A DNA stretch of 37,293 nucleotides from an uncultured Clostridia bacterium (GCA_947173485.1 CAMWFH010000026.1:1-37293); one strand, 5' to 3'. Positions 26,604-33,005 are shown, counted from the stretch's first letter. Notes: generated by a model from the sequence alone, not told the origin. Program-made: numbers and translations.

Positions 26604-26777
26604 CGTCTTGATTCCTTTCAATAAAATGTTTTGGGGATATGCGGTCCGGTGCGCCGAGACTTCCCTGTCCCAGCGCTGGGTGGGACACCGCCCTGTTCAA
26701 ATGCCGTGGCCTTTGGACACCCGAACAGTTAGGTGTGAGGAACGATATCTCAACCGGTTCGCGTGACCGGGTGAAAC
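26604..26777 (-). promoter_or_regulatory. Flagellin leader with hairpin and two ANGGA motifs
   Basis: Reading the minus strand, this leader contains a 7-bp hairpin (TGTCCCA, 26666-26672 with 26681-26687). An AGGGA lies beside the hairpin (26662-26666), and an AAGGA forms the Shine-Dalgarno itself (26613-26617). Two ANGGA words about 45 nt apart, one covering the SD, is the layout used by CsrA to block hag translation in Bacillus. The neighbouring gene encodes a CsrA-like protein. Binding is inferred. Confidence 0.45.
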
Positions 26778-27158
26778 CTACTTCTCTGCCAGATCGTCCT
26801 CCCAAAAGGCGGGGATGATACGGTCCAGCTGGGTGCGGAGGACCTTGGCCTCCTCGTGATATTCGCTCTGGTCCAGACGGTCCAGGACCTGCTTCATGAT
26901 GCGGACAGCCCGTTCCCGGTCATCGTTCCAACGGAAGATCTGGTCCCGGTAGGTCCGCCCCTTCTTCTTCGGCGGTGGTACGAGACAGGCGGGGCGCTGT
27001 CCGCCGTTACGCTCCAGCACCGCCCCACGGACGATGGGGAACTCCCTAGGGGCCTGGATGGCTACATCCGCCCGCCCCCCGGCGGCCCGGACCAGTTGGA
27101 CGATGATGTCGTCCCGAATGACCAGGTATTCGTCTGGCAGTAAGGTCAATTTGAGCAT
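26778..27158 (-). CDS. CsrA-like protein with C-terminal extension
   Basis: A 126-residue protein. Residues 1-50 align with CsrA along its whole beta-sheet core: MLKLTLLPDEYLVIRDDI against the usual MLxLxRKxxExIxIGDDI, then APREFPIVRGAV against APxxxxVHRxEI. The RNA-contact arginine near position 44 (in PIVRG) is kept, but the Arg/Lys pair at positions 6-7 is Leu-Leu. Residues 51-126 are an unrelated charged, helical tail (KKKGRTYRDQIFRW, 'RIMKQVLDRLDQSEYHEE'). CsrA is normally about 60-75 residues. The SD AAAAGGAG fixes the ATG. It sits directly upstream of flagellin, whose mRNA is the classical Gram-positive CsrA target. It could be an RNA-binding regulator or have lost that activity. Confidence 0.68.
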   Translation of the reverse strand: MLKLTLLPDEYLVIRDDIIVQLVRAAGGRADVAIQAPREFPIVRGAVLERNGGQRPACLVPPPKKKGRTYRDQIFRWNDDRERAVRIMKQVLDRLDQSEYHEEAKVLRTQLDRIIPAFWEDDLAEK

Positions 27159-27179
27159 CGGTATCTCCTTTTCTCCTTC

Positions 27180-27199
27180 CGGCGGGGTCCTTCCCGCCG
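27180..27199 (-). promoter_or_regulatory. Leader hairpin presenting AAGGAC in its loop
   Basis: A perfect 7-bp GC stem (27180-27186 with 27193-27199) shows AAGGAC as its 6-nt loop on the minus-strand RNA, 21 nt upstream of the CsrA-like start codon. Two more AAGGA words follow before the ATG, one of them the SD. GGA in a hairpin loop is the canonical CsrA-binding form, so autoregulation is plausible. Confidence 0.5.
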
Positions 27200-27212
27200 T
27201 TTGCGGTCCCTG

Positions 27213-27611
27213 TCAAGCGGGACAGCTGTTGAGTTCTTTCATACGGTCGATGGCCCGGTAAAAGGCGGAACGCGTGATGCCGCAGGTCTCCGCCGCCTGG
27301 GTCAGGGTCATTTGTCCCCGCTGCCATGCCTCATAGCACGCAGCAAAATTCTCCGGCAATGGCTTCCTGGAGGGGCCGAACCGGACGCCACGGGCCTTGG
27401 CGGCGGCGATGCCCTCCGCCTGCTTCTGACGGCGGACCGCCTGCTGGTCCTGCTTCGCCATGCTGAGGAACAGCTCCGAGACGAAGTCGCTCAGCAATTC
27501 CTTCCCCTGGGCGCTTTCCAATCGGGAGAGGTCGCTGGAGATCTCCTCCGCCAGCTCTTTCAGCTTGGCCTGTATCTGCGCTCTTTCGCGCTCCTGCTGG
27601 GCAGATGGCAT
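27213..27611 (-). CDS. Resolvase-like DNA-binding protein without catalytic domain
   Basis: A 132-residue protein. Residues about 30-80 resemble the long E-helix and hinge of small serine recombinases (ELLSDFVSELFLSMAKQDQQ, RQKQAEGIAAAKARGVRFG). Residues about 85-128 are the HTH of Hin/gamma-delta resolvases (MTLTQAAETCGITRSAFYRA). The ~120-residue catalytic domain with the active-site serine is missing, and the 5' end looks intact with its own ATG and SD AGGAGGGG. It is therefore more likely a diverged DNA-binding regulator than random debris. It is the first gene before the CsrA-like gene and flagellin (gap 54 bp to the CsrA-like gene), which suggests a role in flagellar gene control (inference). 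Confidence 0.68.
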   Translation of the reverse strand: MPSAQQERERAQIQAKLKELAEEISSDLSRLESAQGKELLSDFVSELFLSMAKQDQQAVRRQKQAEGIAAAKARGVRFGPSRKPLPENFAACYEAWQRGQMTLTQAAETCGITRSAFYRAIDRMKELNSCPA

Positions 27612-27635
27612 ACGCCCCCTCCTTTCTGGGTGAAT

Positions 27636-27669
27636 GGGCTGCGCAAGAAGTACGCGTTTTGCGCAGCCC
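27636..27669. repeat. Perfect 11-bp inverted repeat upstream of the resolvase-like gene
   Basis: GGGCTGCGCAA (27636-27646) and its exact complement (27659-27669) are separated by 12 bp and lie 25-58 bp upstream of the gene's ATG. It could be a leader hairpin or a binding site for the encoded HTH protein. No T-tract follows on the minus strand. Confidence 0.5.
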
Positions 27670-27757
27670 TATATAGGAAAAATGAAGTTCCAAAAAATTT
27701 TCAAAAAGGGCTAAACTTTTCGGAGTTCGGGCCGATTAAGTAAGTAAGCGGCATGGT

Positions 27758-27779
27758 ACACATCCTGCGCAGGATGTGT
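27758..27779. repeat. 22-bp perfect palindrome
   Basis: ACACATCCTGC followed immediately by its exact complement, with no loop. It lies about 150 bp upstream of the resolvase-like gene. A loop-free palindrome is more typical of a protein-binding dyad than of a terminator, although it could also fold with a 4-nt loop and is followed by CTTT on the plus strand. Confidence 0.5.
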
Positions 27780-27813
27780 GCTTTATGAGTAGATTTGGCA
27801 CAGAAAAATGCAA

Positions 27814-27852
27814 AAAGCAACTCGTTGGAGCATCATTCCAACGAGTTGCTTT
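27814..27852. terminator. Bidirectional terminator hairpin
   Basis: A perfect 16-bp stem (27814-27829 with 27837-27852) with a 7-nt loop is flanked by A-rich and T-rich sequence. It separates the tRNA operon from the flagellar operon. It can stop transcription from either side. Confidence 0.75.
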
Positions 27853-27944
27853 GATTTTTATTGTAAGTCTATATATGAGCTGGATGTTTTTCGTCAAAAT
27901 AGACGGATATTTGACCTGTGCAGATGGCGGCCTATCCCAGAGGG

Positions 27945-28107
<163 letters not shown>

Positions 28108-28121
28108 ATATGAAAGAAAAC

Positions 28122-28208
28122 TGGTGCCGGTGACCGGGCTCGAACCGGTATGGTATTGCTACCGAGGGATTTTAAGTCCCTTGTGTCTACCAATTCCACC
28201 ACACCGGC
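28122..28208 (-). tRNA. tRNA-Leu (TAA)
   Basis: An 87-nt class II tRNA with acceptor GCCGGTG/CACCGGC, encoded CCA and a long variable arm. The anticodon stem AGGGA/TCCCT encloses the loop CTTAAAA, so the anticodon is TAA, reading TTA codons. It is the first gene of the two-tRNA transcript. Confidence 0.95.
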
Positions 28209-28225
28209 GAATACCGACGCTGATT

Positions 28226-28254
28226 AGGATATCACATCTTCCCTCTCTTGTCAA
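28226..28254 (-). promoter_or_regulatory. Promoter of the tRNA-Leu/tRNA-fMet operon
   Basis: On the minus strand a perfect TTGACA (28249-28254) is followed after exactly 17 bp by TATCCT (28226-28231). Transcription would start about 10 nt before tRNA-Leu. Confidence 0.75.
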
Positions 28255-28263
28255 CCCCTTTTT

Positions 28264-28884
28264 CTATTTCTCCCGCAAATATTTTTCTACTTCCTCCCCA
28301 AAGAGGTCATAGATCTTCTGTCCGTCCGGCAGCTCCAGCCGCTCCGGGTGCCATTGGACGCCCCAGACCGGCAGCGTCTCATGCTCCATCGACTCGATGA
28401 TGCCCTCCGGGGACCACTGGACGGCCCGCAGGCCCTGGCCCAAGCGGTCCACCGCCTGGTGGTGGGCGGAATTGATCGTGAAGGACGTGCCGTAGAGCCG
28501 GGCGGCGCGGCTGCCGGGCAGGGCGCTGGAGGCGTGGCGGCCATCCACGCCGTCTATGGCTTGGTGGCCCTCGATGTGCTGGAGAAGGGTGCCGCCCAGG
28601 GCGGTATCCAGCACCTGCATCCCCCGGCAGACGCCCAAGATGGGCCGGCCCAAGGCCAGGAACTGGGCGGTCAGCTCCAGCTCCAGAGCATCGCGGGCCT
28701 CGTCCACGCCCCGGGCCAGGCCCTCCGCCGCCCCTGTGCGCCAGGGGGCCACATCCCCGCCGCCGGGGAGCAGCAGGGCATCGCAGTCCTCCAAGGCATG
28801 GCCGATAGACAGGCCCGCCCGCTGGAGCGCCCGCTCATAGTTGGGGAACCGCCCCGGCTGGCCGGGGAGCAAGATCGTCGCCAT
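28264..28884 (-). CDS. Class I glutamine amidotransferase-like hydrolase (peptidase C26, PuuD type)
   Basis: A 206-residue hydrolase. The nucleophile elbow is GVCRGMQV (Cys about residue 86), and the His-Glu pair is in WGVQWHPERLE (about residue 178). ALLLPGGGDVAP is the oxyanion/strand motif of gamma-glutamyl-GABA hydrolases. It is shorter than E. coli PuuD (about 254 residues), mainly in the N-terminal part. SD AGGAGG and ATG are clear. It lies 67 bp downstream of thiM on the same strand and may be co-transcribed, but no polyamine genes are nearby. The substrate is a gamma-glutamyl compound by family; the exact one is unknown. Confidence 0.85.
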   Translation of the reverse strand: MATILLPGQPGRFPNYERALQRAGLSIGHALEDCDALLLPGGGDVAPWRTGAAEGLARGVDEARDALELELTAQFLALGRPILGVCRGMQVLDTALGGTLLQHIEGHQAIDGVDGRHASSALPGSRAARLYGTSFTINSAHHQAVDRLGQGLRAVQWSPEGIIESMEHETLPVWGVQWHPERLELPDGQKIYDLFGEEVEKYLREK

Positions 28885-28951
28885 TTGATCGTCCCTCCTG
28901 TAGTCCTATCTTATGCGGCCCTTGCCGCGGAGGTGCCTGGCAGCAGGAGCG

Positions 28952-29716
28952 CTACACAGGCTCGGTATCGTCCCCTTGGAGGGACAGCGTCTCCGCCCAG
29001 TCCAGCAGGGCGGCGTGAAAGCTGCCGGGGCCGGGGGCCTGGCTGGCTTGGGCGGCGCAGGCGCGCCAGAAGGCGGCGGCTCGGTAGGCGGCGGCAGGCG
29101 GGTCGGGCTCCACCGCGGCAAAGGCGCCGCAGAGGGCCGACAGCATACAGCCGGAGCCGGTGATGCCCGCAAGGCGGGGGCTGCCGCCCTCCGCCTCATA
29201 GAGCACGCCGCCTCGGGTGATGATATCCACAGGACCGGTAAGGAGGACCGTGGTCCGGTACTTCACTGCCAGGTCCGCCGCGGCCCACCGCCGCTGGTCC
29301 ATCGTGGCCTCTGCCCCGCTGTCCACGCCCCGGCCGGCCCGCTCACCGGTGAGGAGAGCCAGAGCCTCCCCCAGGTTCAGCCGGAGGATCGTGGGGGTGA
29401 AGGCGTCCAGTAGCCGCTCCACCCACGCCAGCCGCCAGGCGCTGGCCCCGATGCCCACCGGGTCCAGCACGACGGGCCCCTGGGCGCTCTGGCCGCAGCG
29501 CAGGCAGACCTCGAAGCGCTCCTGGGTCGGGGTGCCGGTGTTCAGCACCAGGGCGGCACTGGAGGCGGCGATCTCCGCCGCCTCCTGGGGAGCGACCGCC
29601 ATGATGGGACTGGCCCCCACCGCCAGGAGCAGGCTGGCACAGTCGTGGGCGGCGACCAGATTGGTGACGCAGTGGACCAGGGGGCGCTTTTCACGGATCA
29701 TGGACAGGCTCGACAT
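28952..29716 (-). CDS. thiM: Hydroxyethylthiazole kinase
   Basis: A 254-residue ribokinase-fold enzyme that phosphorylates 5-(2-hydroxyethyl)-4-methylthiazole for thiamine salvage. Signatures are LVHCVTNLVAAHDCASLL and MAVAPQEAAEIA at the substrate site, VVLDPVGIGAS, LRLNLGEALAL, and the C-terminal ITGSGCMLSA, which holds the catalytic Cys and anion hole. The SD AAGGAGG gives the ATG. It lies 17 bp after thiW. The gene is under the TPP riboswitch upstream of thiW. Confidence 0.95.
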   Translation of the reverse strand: MSSLSMIREKRPLVHCVTNLVAAHDCASLLLAVGASPIMAVAPQEAAEIAASSAALVLNTGTPTQERFEVCLRCGQSAQGPVVLDPVGIGASAWRLAWVERLLDAFTPTILRLNLGEALALLTGERAGRGVDSGAEATMDQRRWAAADLAVKYRTTVLLTGPVDIITRGGVLYEAEGGSPRLAGITGSGCMLSALCGAFAAVEPDPPAAAYRAAAFWRACAAQASQAPGPGSFHAALLDWAETLSLQGDDTEPV

Positions 29717-29733
29717 AGTGCCTCCTTAGGGCG

Positions 29734-30258
29734 TCAGCGCTTCAGGGCGGCGTCCATAGCCCGGAGAGCGCCGCTCCGCCGCAGGGCAAAGACCAGCGCA
29801 CCGGCCAGGATGGACCCGGCGGCGGTGGAGAGCAGGAAGGGGACGACATAGCCGTAAAAGGCGACAGGGAGGACGGCGGGGTCCAGGAAGGCACGAGCCA
29901 AGGGGTAGGCGGCCAGAGCGCCCAGGATGCCGGTGCCCAGGACCTCGGCGGCCAGGGTGGCCGGGAGGTTTTTCGTTTTTTGGTAAGTAAGGCCGCACAG
30001 CAGGGCCCCGCACATACTGCCGGGGAAGGCCACGATGCTGCCCACCCCCAGCAGGTTGCGGAGGAGGCTGGCGGTGAAGGCGGCGGCGACGCCGTATCCG
30101 GGGCCCAGAAAGACGGCGCAGAGGACGTTGACCATATGCTGGGTGGGGGCGCACTTGCTGCCCAGGACGGGGAAGGTGAAGAACACGCTGCCCACCACGG
30201 CCACAGCGCAGAGGATGCCGGCGGCGGCCAGCTTTTTCGTGGAATCGGAACGCATCAT
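29734..30258 (-). CDS. thiW: ThiW, thiazole-specific ECF transporter S component
   Basis: A 174-residue membrane protein with five or six hydrophobic segments. Family motifs are KLAAAGILCAVAVVG, 'GSKCAPTQHMVNVLCAVFLGP' (read in parts), and GVGSIVAFPGSMCGALLCG. ThiW proteins import hydroxyethylthiazole with a shared ECF module. The module genes (ecfA, ecfA', ecfT) are not in the window. Gene order thiW-thiM matches import then phosphorylation. SD GGAG with the first of two adjacent ATGs. Confidence 0.92.
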   Translation of the reverse strand: MMRSDSTKKLAAAGILCAVAVVGSVFFTFPVLGSKCAPTQHMVNVLCAVFLGPGYGVAAAFTASLLRNLLGVGSIVAFPGSMCGALLCGLTYQKTKNLPATLAAEVLGTGILGALAAYPLARAFLDPAVLPVAFYGYVVPFLLSTAAGSILAGALVFALRRSGALRAMDAALKR

Positions 30259-30289
30259 AAAACTCTCCTTTGTTACAGATGATAGCGGG

Positions 30290-30430
30290 AGAAAACGTTG
30301 ACGGTATGCAGCGCCCTCCCGGGTGACCGGCGGCTCTGTGGCCGTCTGGGAAAAGTCGGTCGAGGCTCACTGGCCCCCTCTCACGCCGGAACACGGCTTC
30401 CCTCGCTGCATATGCCAAAGGCCCAGGGCG
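30290..30430 (-). ncRNA. Structured leader resembling a degenerate cobalamin riboswitch
   Basis: Between the TPP-riboswitch terminator and thiW, TATGCAGCG (30305-30313) and its exact complement (30404-30412) close a ~108-nt domain. On the minus-strand RNA the inside reads AGGGAAGCCG ... TCCGGC, then CCAGTGAGCC, GGCCACAGAG ... CCCGGGAGGGCG, and after the closing stem ATACCGTCAACG. These follow the order of cobalamin-riboswitch blocks (GGGAA-P4-TCC, ACTGTGAGCC, GCCACTGG...CGGGAAGGC, ATACCTGCC). The invariant CCCGCxACTGT is not intact and the P4 loop is short. It may be decayed, a variant class, or a chance resemblance. Confidence 0.42.
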
Positions 30431-30477
30431 CTCCCCCTCGGCCCGTCTCCTGCCCTCCCTTTCTGTCACAAGGATAT

Positions 30478-30507
30478 GAAAACAGCGGACTCCCACAGGG
30501 AGTCCGC
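30478..30507 (-). terminator. Terminator (expression platform) of the minus-strand TPP riboswitch
   Basis: A perfect 10-bp stem (30485-30494 with 30498-30507) with ACA loop is followed on the minus strand by TGTTTTC. It lies 16 nt after the aptamer. The stem sequence GGGAGT also occurs in the 3' end of the aptamer, which offers an antiterminator pairing. Confidence 0.78.
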
Positions 30508-30522
30508 CCGACAGGACAGCTG

Positions 30523-30614
30523 GACAAAACTCCCTACGGCGGCATGACCCGCATCAGGTCTAGGGTCGAAGCGCTCCGCTTCCTCTCAGCCCCCTGGGGC
30601 TCCCCTGTTTTCGT
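30523..30614 (-). ncRNA. TPP riboswitch controlling thiW-thiM
   Basis: On the minus strand the THI-element blocks appear in order: GGGGAGC, GGCTGAGAGG, ACCTGATGCGGGTCATGCC and GCCGTAGGGA. The outer helix P1 is formed by GAAAAC and GTTTTGT. It lies directly downstream of a consensus promoter and upstream of a terminator. TPP binding should shut off thiazole uptake and salvage. Confidence 0.95.
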
Positions 30615-30619
30615 TCCCC

Positions 30620-30648
30620 ATTATGCCACGGGGGAAAAACTTTGTCAA
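30620..30648 (-). promoter_or_regulatory. Promoter of the thiW-thiM arm
   Basis: On the minus strand TTGACA (30643-30648) and CATAAT (30620-30625) are 17 bp apart, so transcription starts near the 5' end of the TPP riboswitch. The -35 box lies only 4 bp from the -35 box of the opposite promoter. Confidence 0.75.
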
Positions 30649-30652
30649 GGGG

Positions 30653-30681
30653 TTGCAAAAGCAAAAAAAGCGTTGTATGAT
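30653..30681 (+). promoter_or_regulatory. Promoter of the thiE arm
   Basis: TTGCAA (30653-30658) and TATGAT (30676-30681) are separated by 17 bp. It is back-to-back with the thiW promoter; start sites diverge by about 75 bp. Confidence 0.7.
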
Positions 30682-30685
30682 AGCA

Positions 30686-30778
30686 GGGACAAGAGGGGGG
30701 TCCGCTGGCGCGGGCTGAGAGTAGACCAGCTAGGTCTTGACCCATGACCTGATTTGGATCATGCCAACGTAGGGAGAT
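30686..30778 (+). ncRNA. TPP riboswitch controlling thiE and downstream thiamine genes
   Basis: The THI-element blocks are GGGGGGTCC, GCGGGCTGAGAGTAGACC, GACCTGATTTGGATCATGCC and AACGTAGGGAGA, in order and spacing of the TPP aptamer. It lies right after the plus-strand promoter. Confidence 0.96.
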
Positions 30779-30792
30779 ATGGGGCGTATAGC

Positions 30793-30832
30793 GCCGCAGA
30801 TGTACCGGTATCGGCATATCTGCGGCTTTTTT
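30793..30832 (+). terminator. Terminator of the plus-strand TPP riboswitch
   Basis: GCCGCAGAT (30793-30801) pairs with ATCTGCGGC (30818-30826), followed by TTTTTT. A competing small hairpin (GGCG-TATAG-CGCC, just upstream) shares the left arm, giving a plausible antiterminator. It sits 20 nt before the thiE start codon. Confidence 0.85.
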
Positions 30833-30851
30833 GTTGGAGAAAGGAGCGCTT

Positions 30852-31511
30852 ATGGAAGGGATACGGGAGCGGCTGGGATTGTATGCCGTGACAGACCGGA
30901 CCTGGGCGGCGGACGGGGAGGCCCTTTTGGGACAGGTCGAGGCCGCCATCCGGGGCGGTGCGGGGATCGTCCAGCTGCGGGAGAAGGGGGGCGGAGATCT
31001 GCTGCCCCTGGCGTCCCGGTTCACGGCCCTCTGCCGGCGGCTGGGGTGTGTGAGCATCATCAACGACGATGTGGAGCTGGCCCTGGCAGCGGGGGCCGAT
31101 GGCGTCCATGTGGGACAGGAGGACCTGGCGGCGGCGCTGGCCCGGGAGCGGCTGGGACCGAGGAAGATCCTGGGGGTGTCCGCCCACAGCGTGGCGGAGG
31201 CCCTGGCGGCCCAGGCAGCGGGGGCGGACTACCTGGGCGTGGGAGCGGCCTTCGCCACCGGCACCAAGGCGGACGCGAGGCCCATCGCACGGGAGACCAT
31301 CCGGGCCATCACGGCGGCGGTGGAGATCCCGGTGGTGGCCATCGGCGGCATCGGGCCGGAGAACATCCTGGAGCTGAGCGGCTGCGGGCTGGCCGGCGTG
31401 GCGGTGGTATCCGCCCTGTTCGGCGCGGAGGATGTACTGGCGGCGGCGAGAGAGCTGTCGGCGCTGTCCGGCAGGATGGTGAAGGGGTCAATAGGAGAAA
31501 AACGTCCATAA
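30852..31511 (+). CDS. thiE: Thiamine-phosphate synthase
   Basis: A 219-residue TIM-barrel enzyme that joins HMP-PP and HET-P into thiamine phosphate. Signatures are LYAVTDRTW, GAGIVQLREK (Gln-Leu-Arg-Glu-Lys pyrophosphate contacts), IINDDVELALAAGADGVHVG, VSAHSVAEA, YLGVGAAFATGTKADA and VAIGGIGPENI. The ATG at 30852 with SD AAGGAG is preferred over an upstream TTG at 30831 that falls within the terminator. Full length for the family. Confidence 0.96.
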   Translation: MEGIRERLGLYAVTDRTWAADGEALLGQVEAAIRGGAGIVQLREKGGGDLLPLASRFTALCRRLGCVSIINDDVELALAAGADGVHVGQEDLAAALARERLGPRKILGVSAHSVAEALAAQAAGADYLGVGAAFATGTKADARPIARETIRAITAAVEIPVVAIGGIGPENILELSGCGLAGVAVVSALFGAEDVLAAARELSALSGRMVKGSIGEKRP

Positions 31512-31521
31512 AGGCCGTTTT
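31497..31521 (+). terminator. Possible weak terminator overlapping the thiE stop
   Basis: AAAAACG-CC and GG-CGTTTTTT arms with one internal mismatch surround the thiE stop codon, ending in T6. Read-through would be needed for thiD from the riboswitch-controlled promoter; no strong separate promoter is evident in the 85-bp gap. Confidence 0.4.
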
Positions 31522-31596
31522 TTGCGGTATATTGGGGGCACCACCTTATATCGCGTAAGAAAACTATGCTGTATGAGAGGAAAGGAGAAACATTCT

Positions 31597-32397
31597 ATGA
31601 AAACAGCATTGACCATTGCTGGGACAGACCCCAGCGGAGGCGCCGGGATCCAGGCCGATATCAAGACCATGACCGCCAACGGCGTCTACGCCATGAGCGC
31701 AGTCACGGCAGTGGTGGCCCAAAACACCACTGGGGTCCGGCGGTTCGTGGAGTGCGCCCCGGACTTTCTGGGGGAGCAGCTGGACTGCGTCTTTACGGAC
31801 ATCTTCCCCGATGCGGTCAAGACCGGCATGGTGGCCAGCATCCCCCTGATCGAGGTCATCGCGGAGCGGCTGGGGCGGTACGGGGCCAGGAACATCGTGG
31901 TGGACCCGGTGATGGTGGCCACCAGCGGCGACCGGCTCATCAGCCCGGACGCGTTGGAGGCCCTGAAGGAGCGCCTCTTTCCCCTGGCCACTGTGCTGAC
32001 GCCCAATATCCCGGAGGCGGAGCTGCTGGCCGGCGTGACCATCCGCTCCCCGGAGGATATGGTCCAGGCGGGACGGACGATCGCGGAGCGCTGCGGCTGC
32101 GCCGTCCTCTGCAAGGGGGGCCACCAGGTCAACGACGCCAACGATGTCCTCTGCCGGGCCGATGGCCAGGTCCGGTGGTTCCTCTCCCCCCGGGTGGACA
32201 ACCCCAACACCCACGGCACCGGCTGCACCCTCTCCAGCGCCATCGCCTCCAACCTGGCGAAGGGCCACGATCTGGAGACCGCCATCCAGCGGGGGAAGGA
32301 CTACCTCTTCGGCGCGCTGTCGGCCATGCTGGATCTGGGGAAGGGCCGGGGCCCTCTGGACCATCTCTTTGCCCTGGAGGGGGACTTCGTATCATGA
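31597..32397 (+). CDS. thiD: Hydroxymethylpyrimidine (phosphate) kinase
   Basis: A 266-residue ribokinase-fold kinase that makes HMP-PP. Signatures are ALTIAGTDPSGGAGIQADIK at the N-terminus (HMP site), AVTAVVAQNTTGV, VVDPVMVATSGDRL, LTPNIPEAELLAG, LCKGGHQ and NTHGTGCTLSSAIASNLA (anion hole and catalytic Cys). The ATG at 31597 has SD AAAGGAG; upstream in-frame codons lack one. It overlaps the next gene (ATGA). Confidence 0.96.
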   Translation: MKTALTIAGTDPSGGAGIQADIKTMTANGVYAMSAVTAVVAQNTTGVRRFVECAPDFLGEQLDCVFTDIFPDAVKTGMVASIPLIEVIAERLGRYGARNIVVDPVMVATSGDRLISPDALEALKERLFPLATVLTPNIPEAELLAGVTIRSPEDMVQAGRTIAERCGCAVLCKGGHQVNDANDVLCRADGQVRWFLSPRVDNPNTHGTGCTLSSAIASNLAKGHDLETAIQRGKDYLFGALSAMLDLGKGRGPLDHLFALEGDFVS

Positions 32398-33005
32398 CCG
32401 CCCCTGTCATCGCAGCGGTGTTCACTACAGGCTACCTGGCACTCACCGCCTGGCTATGCCGGGGGCTGCGGCTCACCGCCCGGTCCCTGGCCCACGGCGG
32501 GCTGATCTGCGCCGTGACGCTGGCGCTGTCCGCCGTCTATATCCCTCTGCCCACCGGGGCCTCCATCTCCGCCGGGTCCATGCTGCCCCTGATGCTGCTG
32601 GCCCTGCTGGACGACCCCCGGCTGGCCTTTTTGACCGGCTGGGCCACCGGGCTGCTGGCCCTCATCCTGCTGCCCTTGTGGGCCCCGGTCCACTGGGCCC
32701 AGGTGTTCGTGGAGCATCTGACGGCCTTCTCCTGCTTGGGCTATGCCGGTATCTTCGGCAGCGATGAGCGGTGGAAGGTCCCGGCCGGGGCGCTGCTGGC
32801 GATCTTCCTTCGCTTCACCGGCCAGGTCCTCTCCGGCGTGGTCTTTTTCGCCCAGAACGCCTGGGACGGCTGGGGAGCCTGGGGCTACAGCCTGTCCTAT
32901 CACCTGTCCTCCAAGGTGCCGGAGGGGCTGCTGACGATCGCCGTGCTGCTGGCGCTGCCCCTGGAGAGGCTGCGCAGGGCTATCAAGAAAGGGGAAGAAC
33001 GATGA
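32394..33005 (+). CDS. thiT: ThiT, thiamine-specific ECF transporter S component
   Basis: A 203-residue membrane protein with about six segments. The C-terminal half matches ThiT/YuaJ: FVEHLTAFSCLGYAGIF, RFTGQVLSGVVFFAQNAWDG and WGYSLSYHLSSKVPEGLL; the tryptophans and tyrosine here are the type that stack on thiamine. The N-terminal part is less conserved. The ATG overlaps the thiD stop, and its own stop is overlapped by tenA, so the three are translationally coupled. It needs an ECF energising module encoded elsewhere. Confidence 0.88.
   Translation: MTAPVIAAVFTTGYLALTAWLCRGLRLTARSLAHGGLICAVTLALSAVYIPLPTGASISAGSMLPLMLLALLDDPRLAFLTGWATGLLALILLPLWAPVHWAQVFVEHLTAFSCLGYAGIFGSDERWKVPAGALLAIFLRFTGQVLSGVVFFAQNAWDGWGAWGYSLSYHLSSKVPEGLLTIAVLLALPLERLRRAIKKGEER

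Noticed and set aside
24474..26624. A 716-codon open frame antisense to flagellin
   Set aside because: It mirrors the flagellin codons exactly in register, reads as low-complexity Gly/Val/Leu-rich sequence without domains, and has no SD or promoter. It is a by-product of the flagellin codon bias.
26604..26777. A sigma-28 promoter for flagellin
   Set aside because: I looked for TAAA-15-GCCGATAA-like boxes on the minus strand of the gap and found no acceptable match; transcription may come from further upstream.
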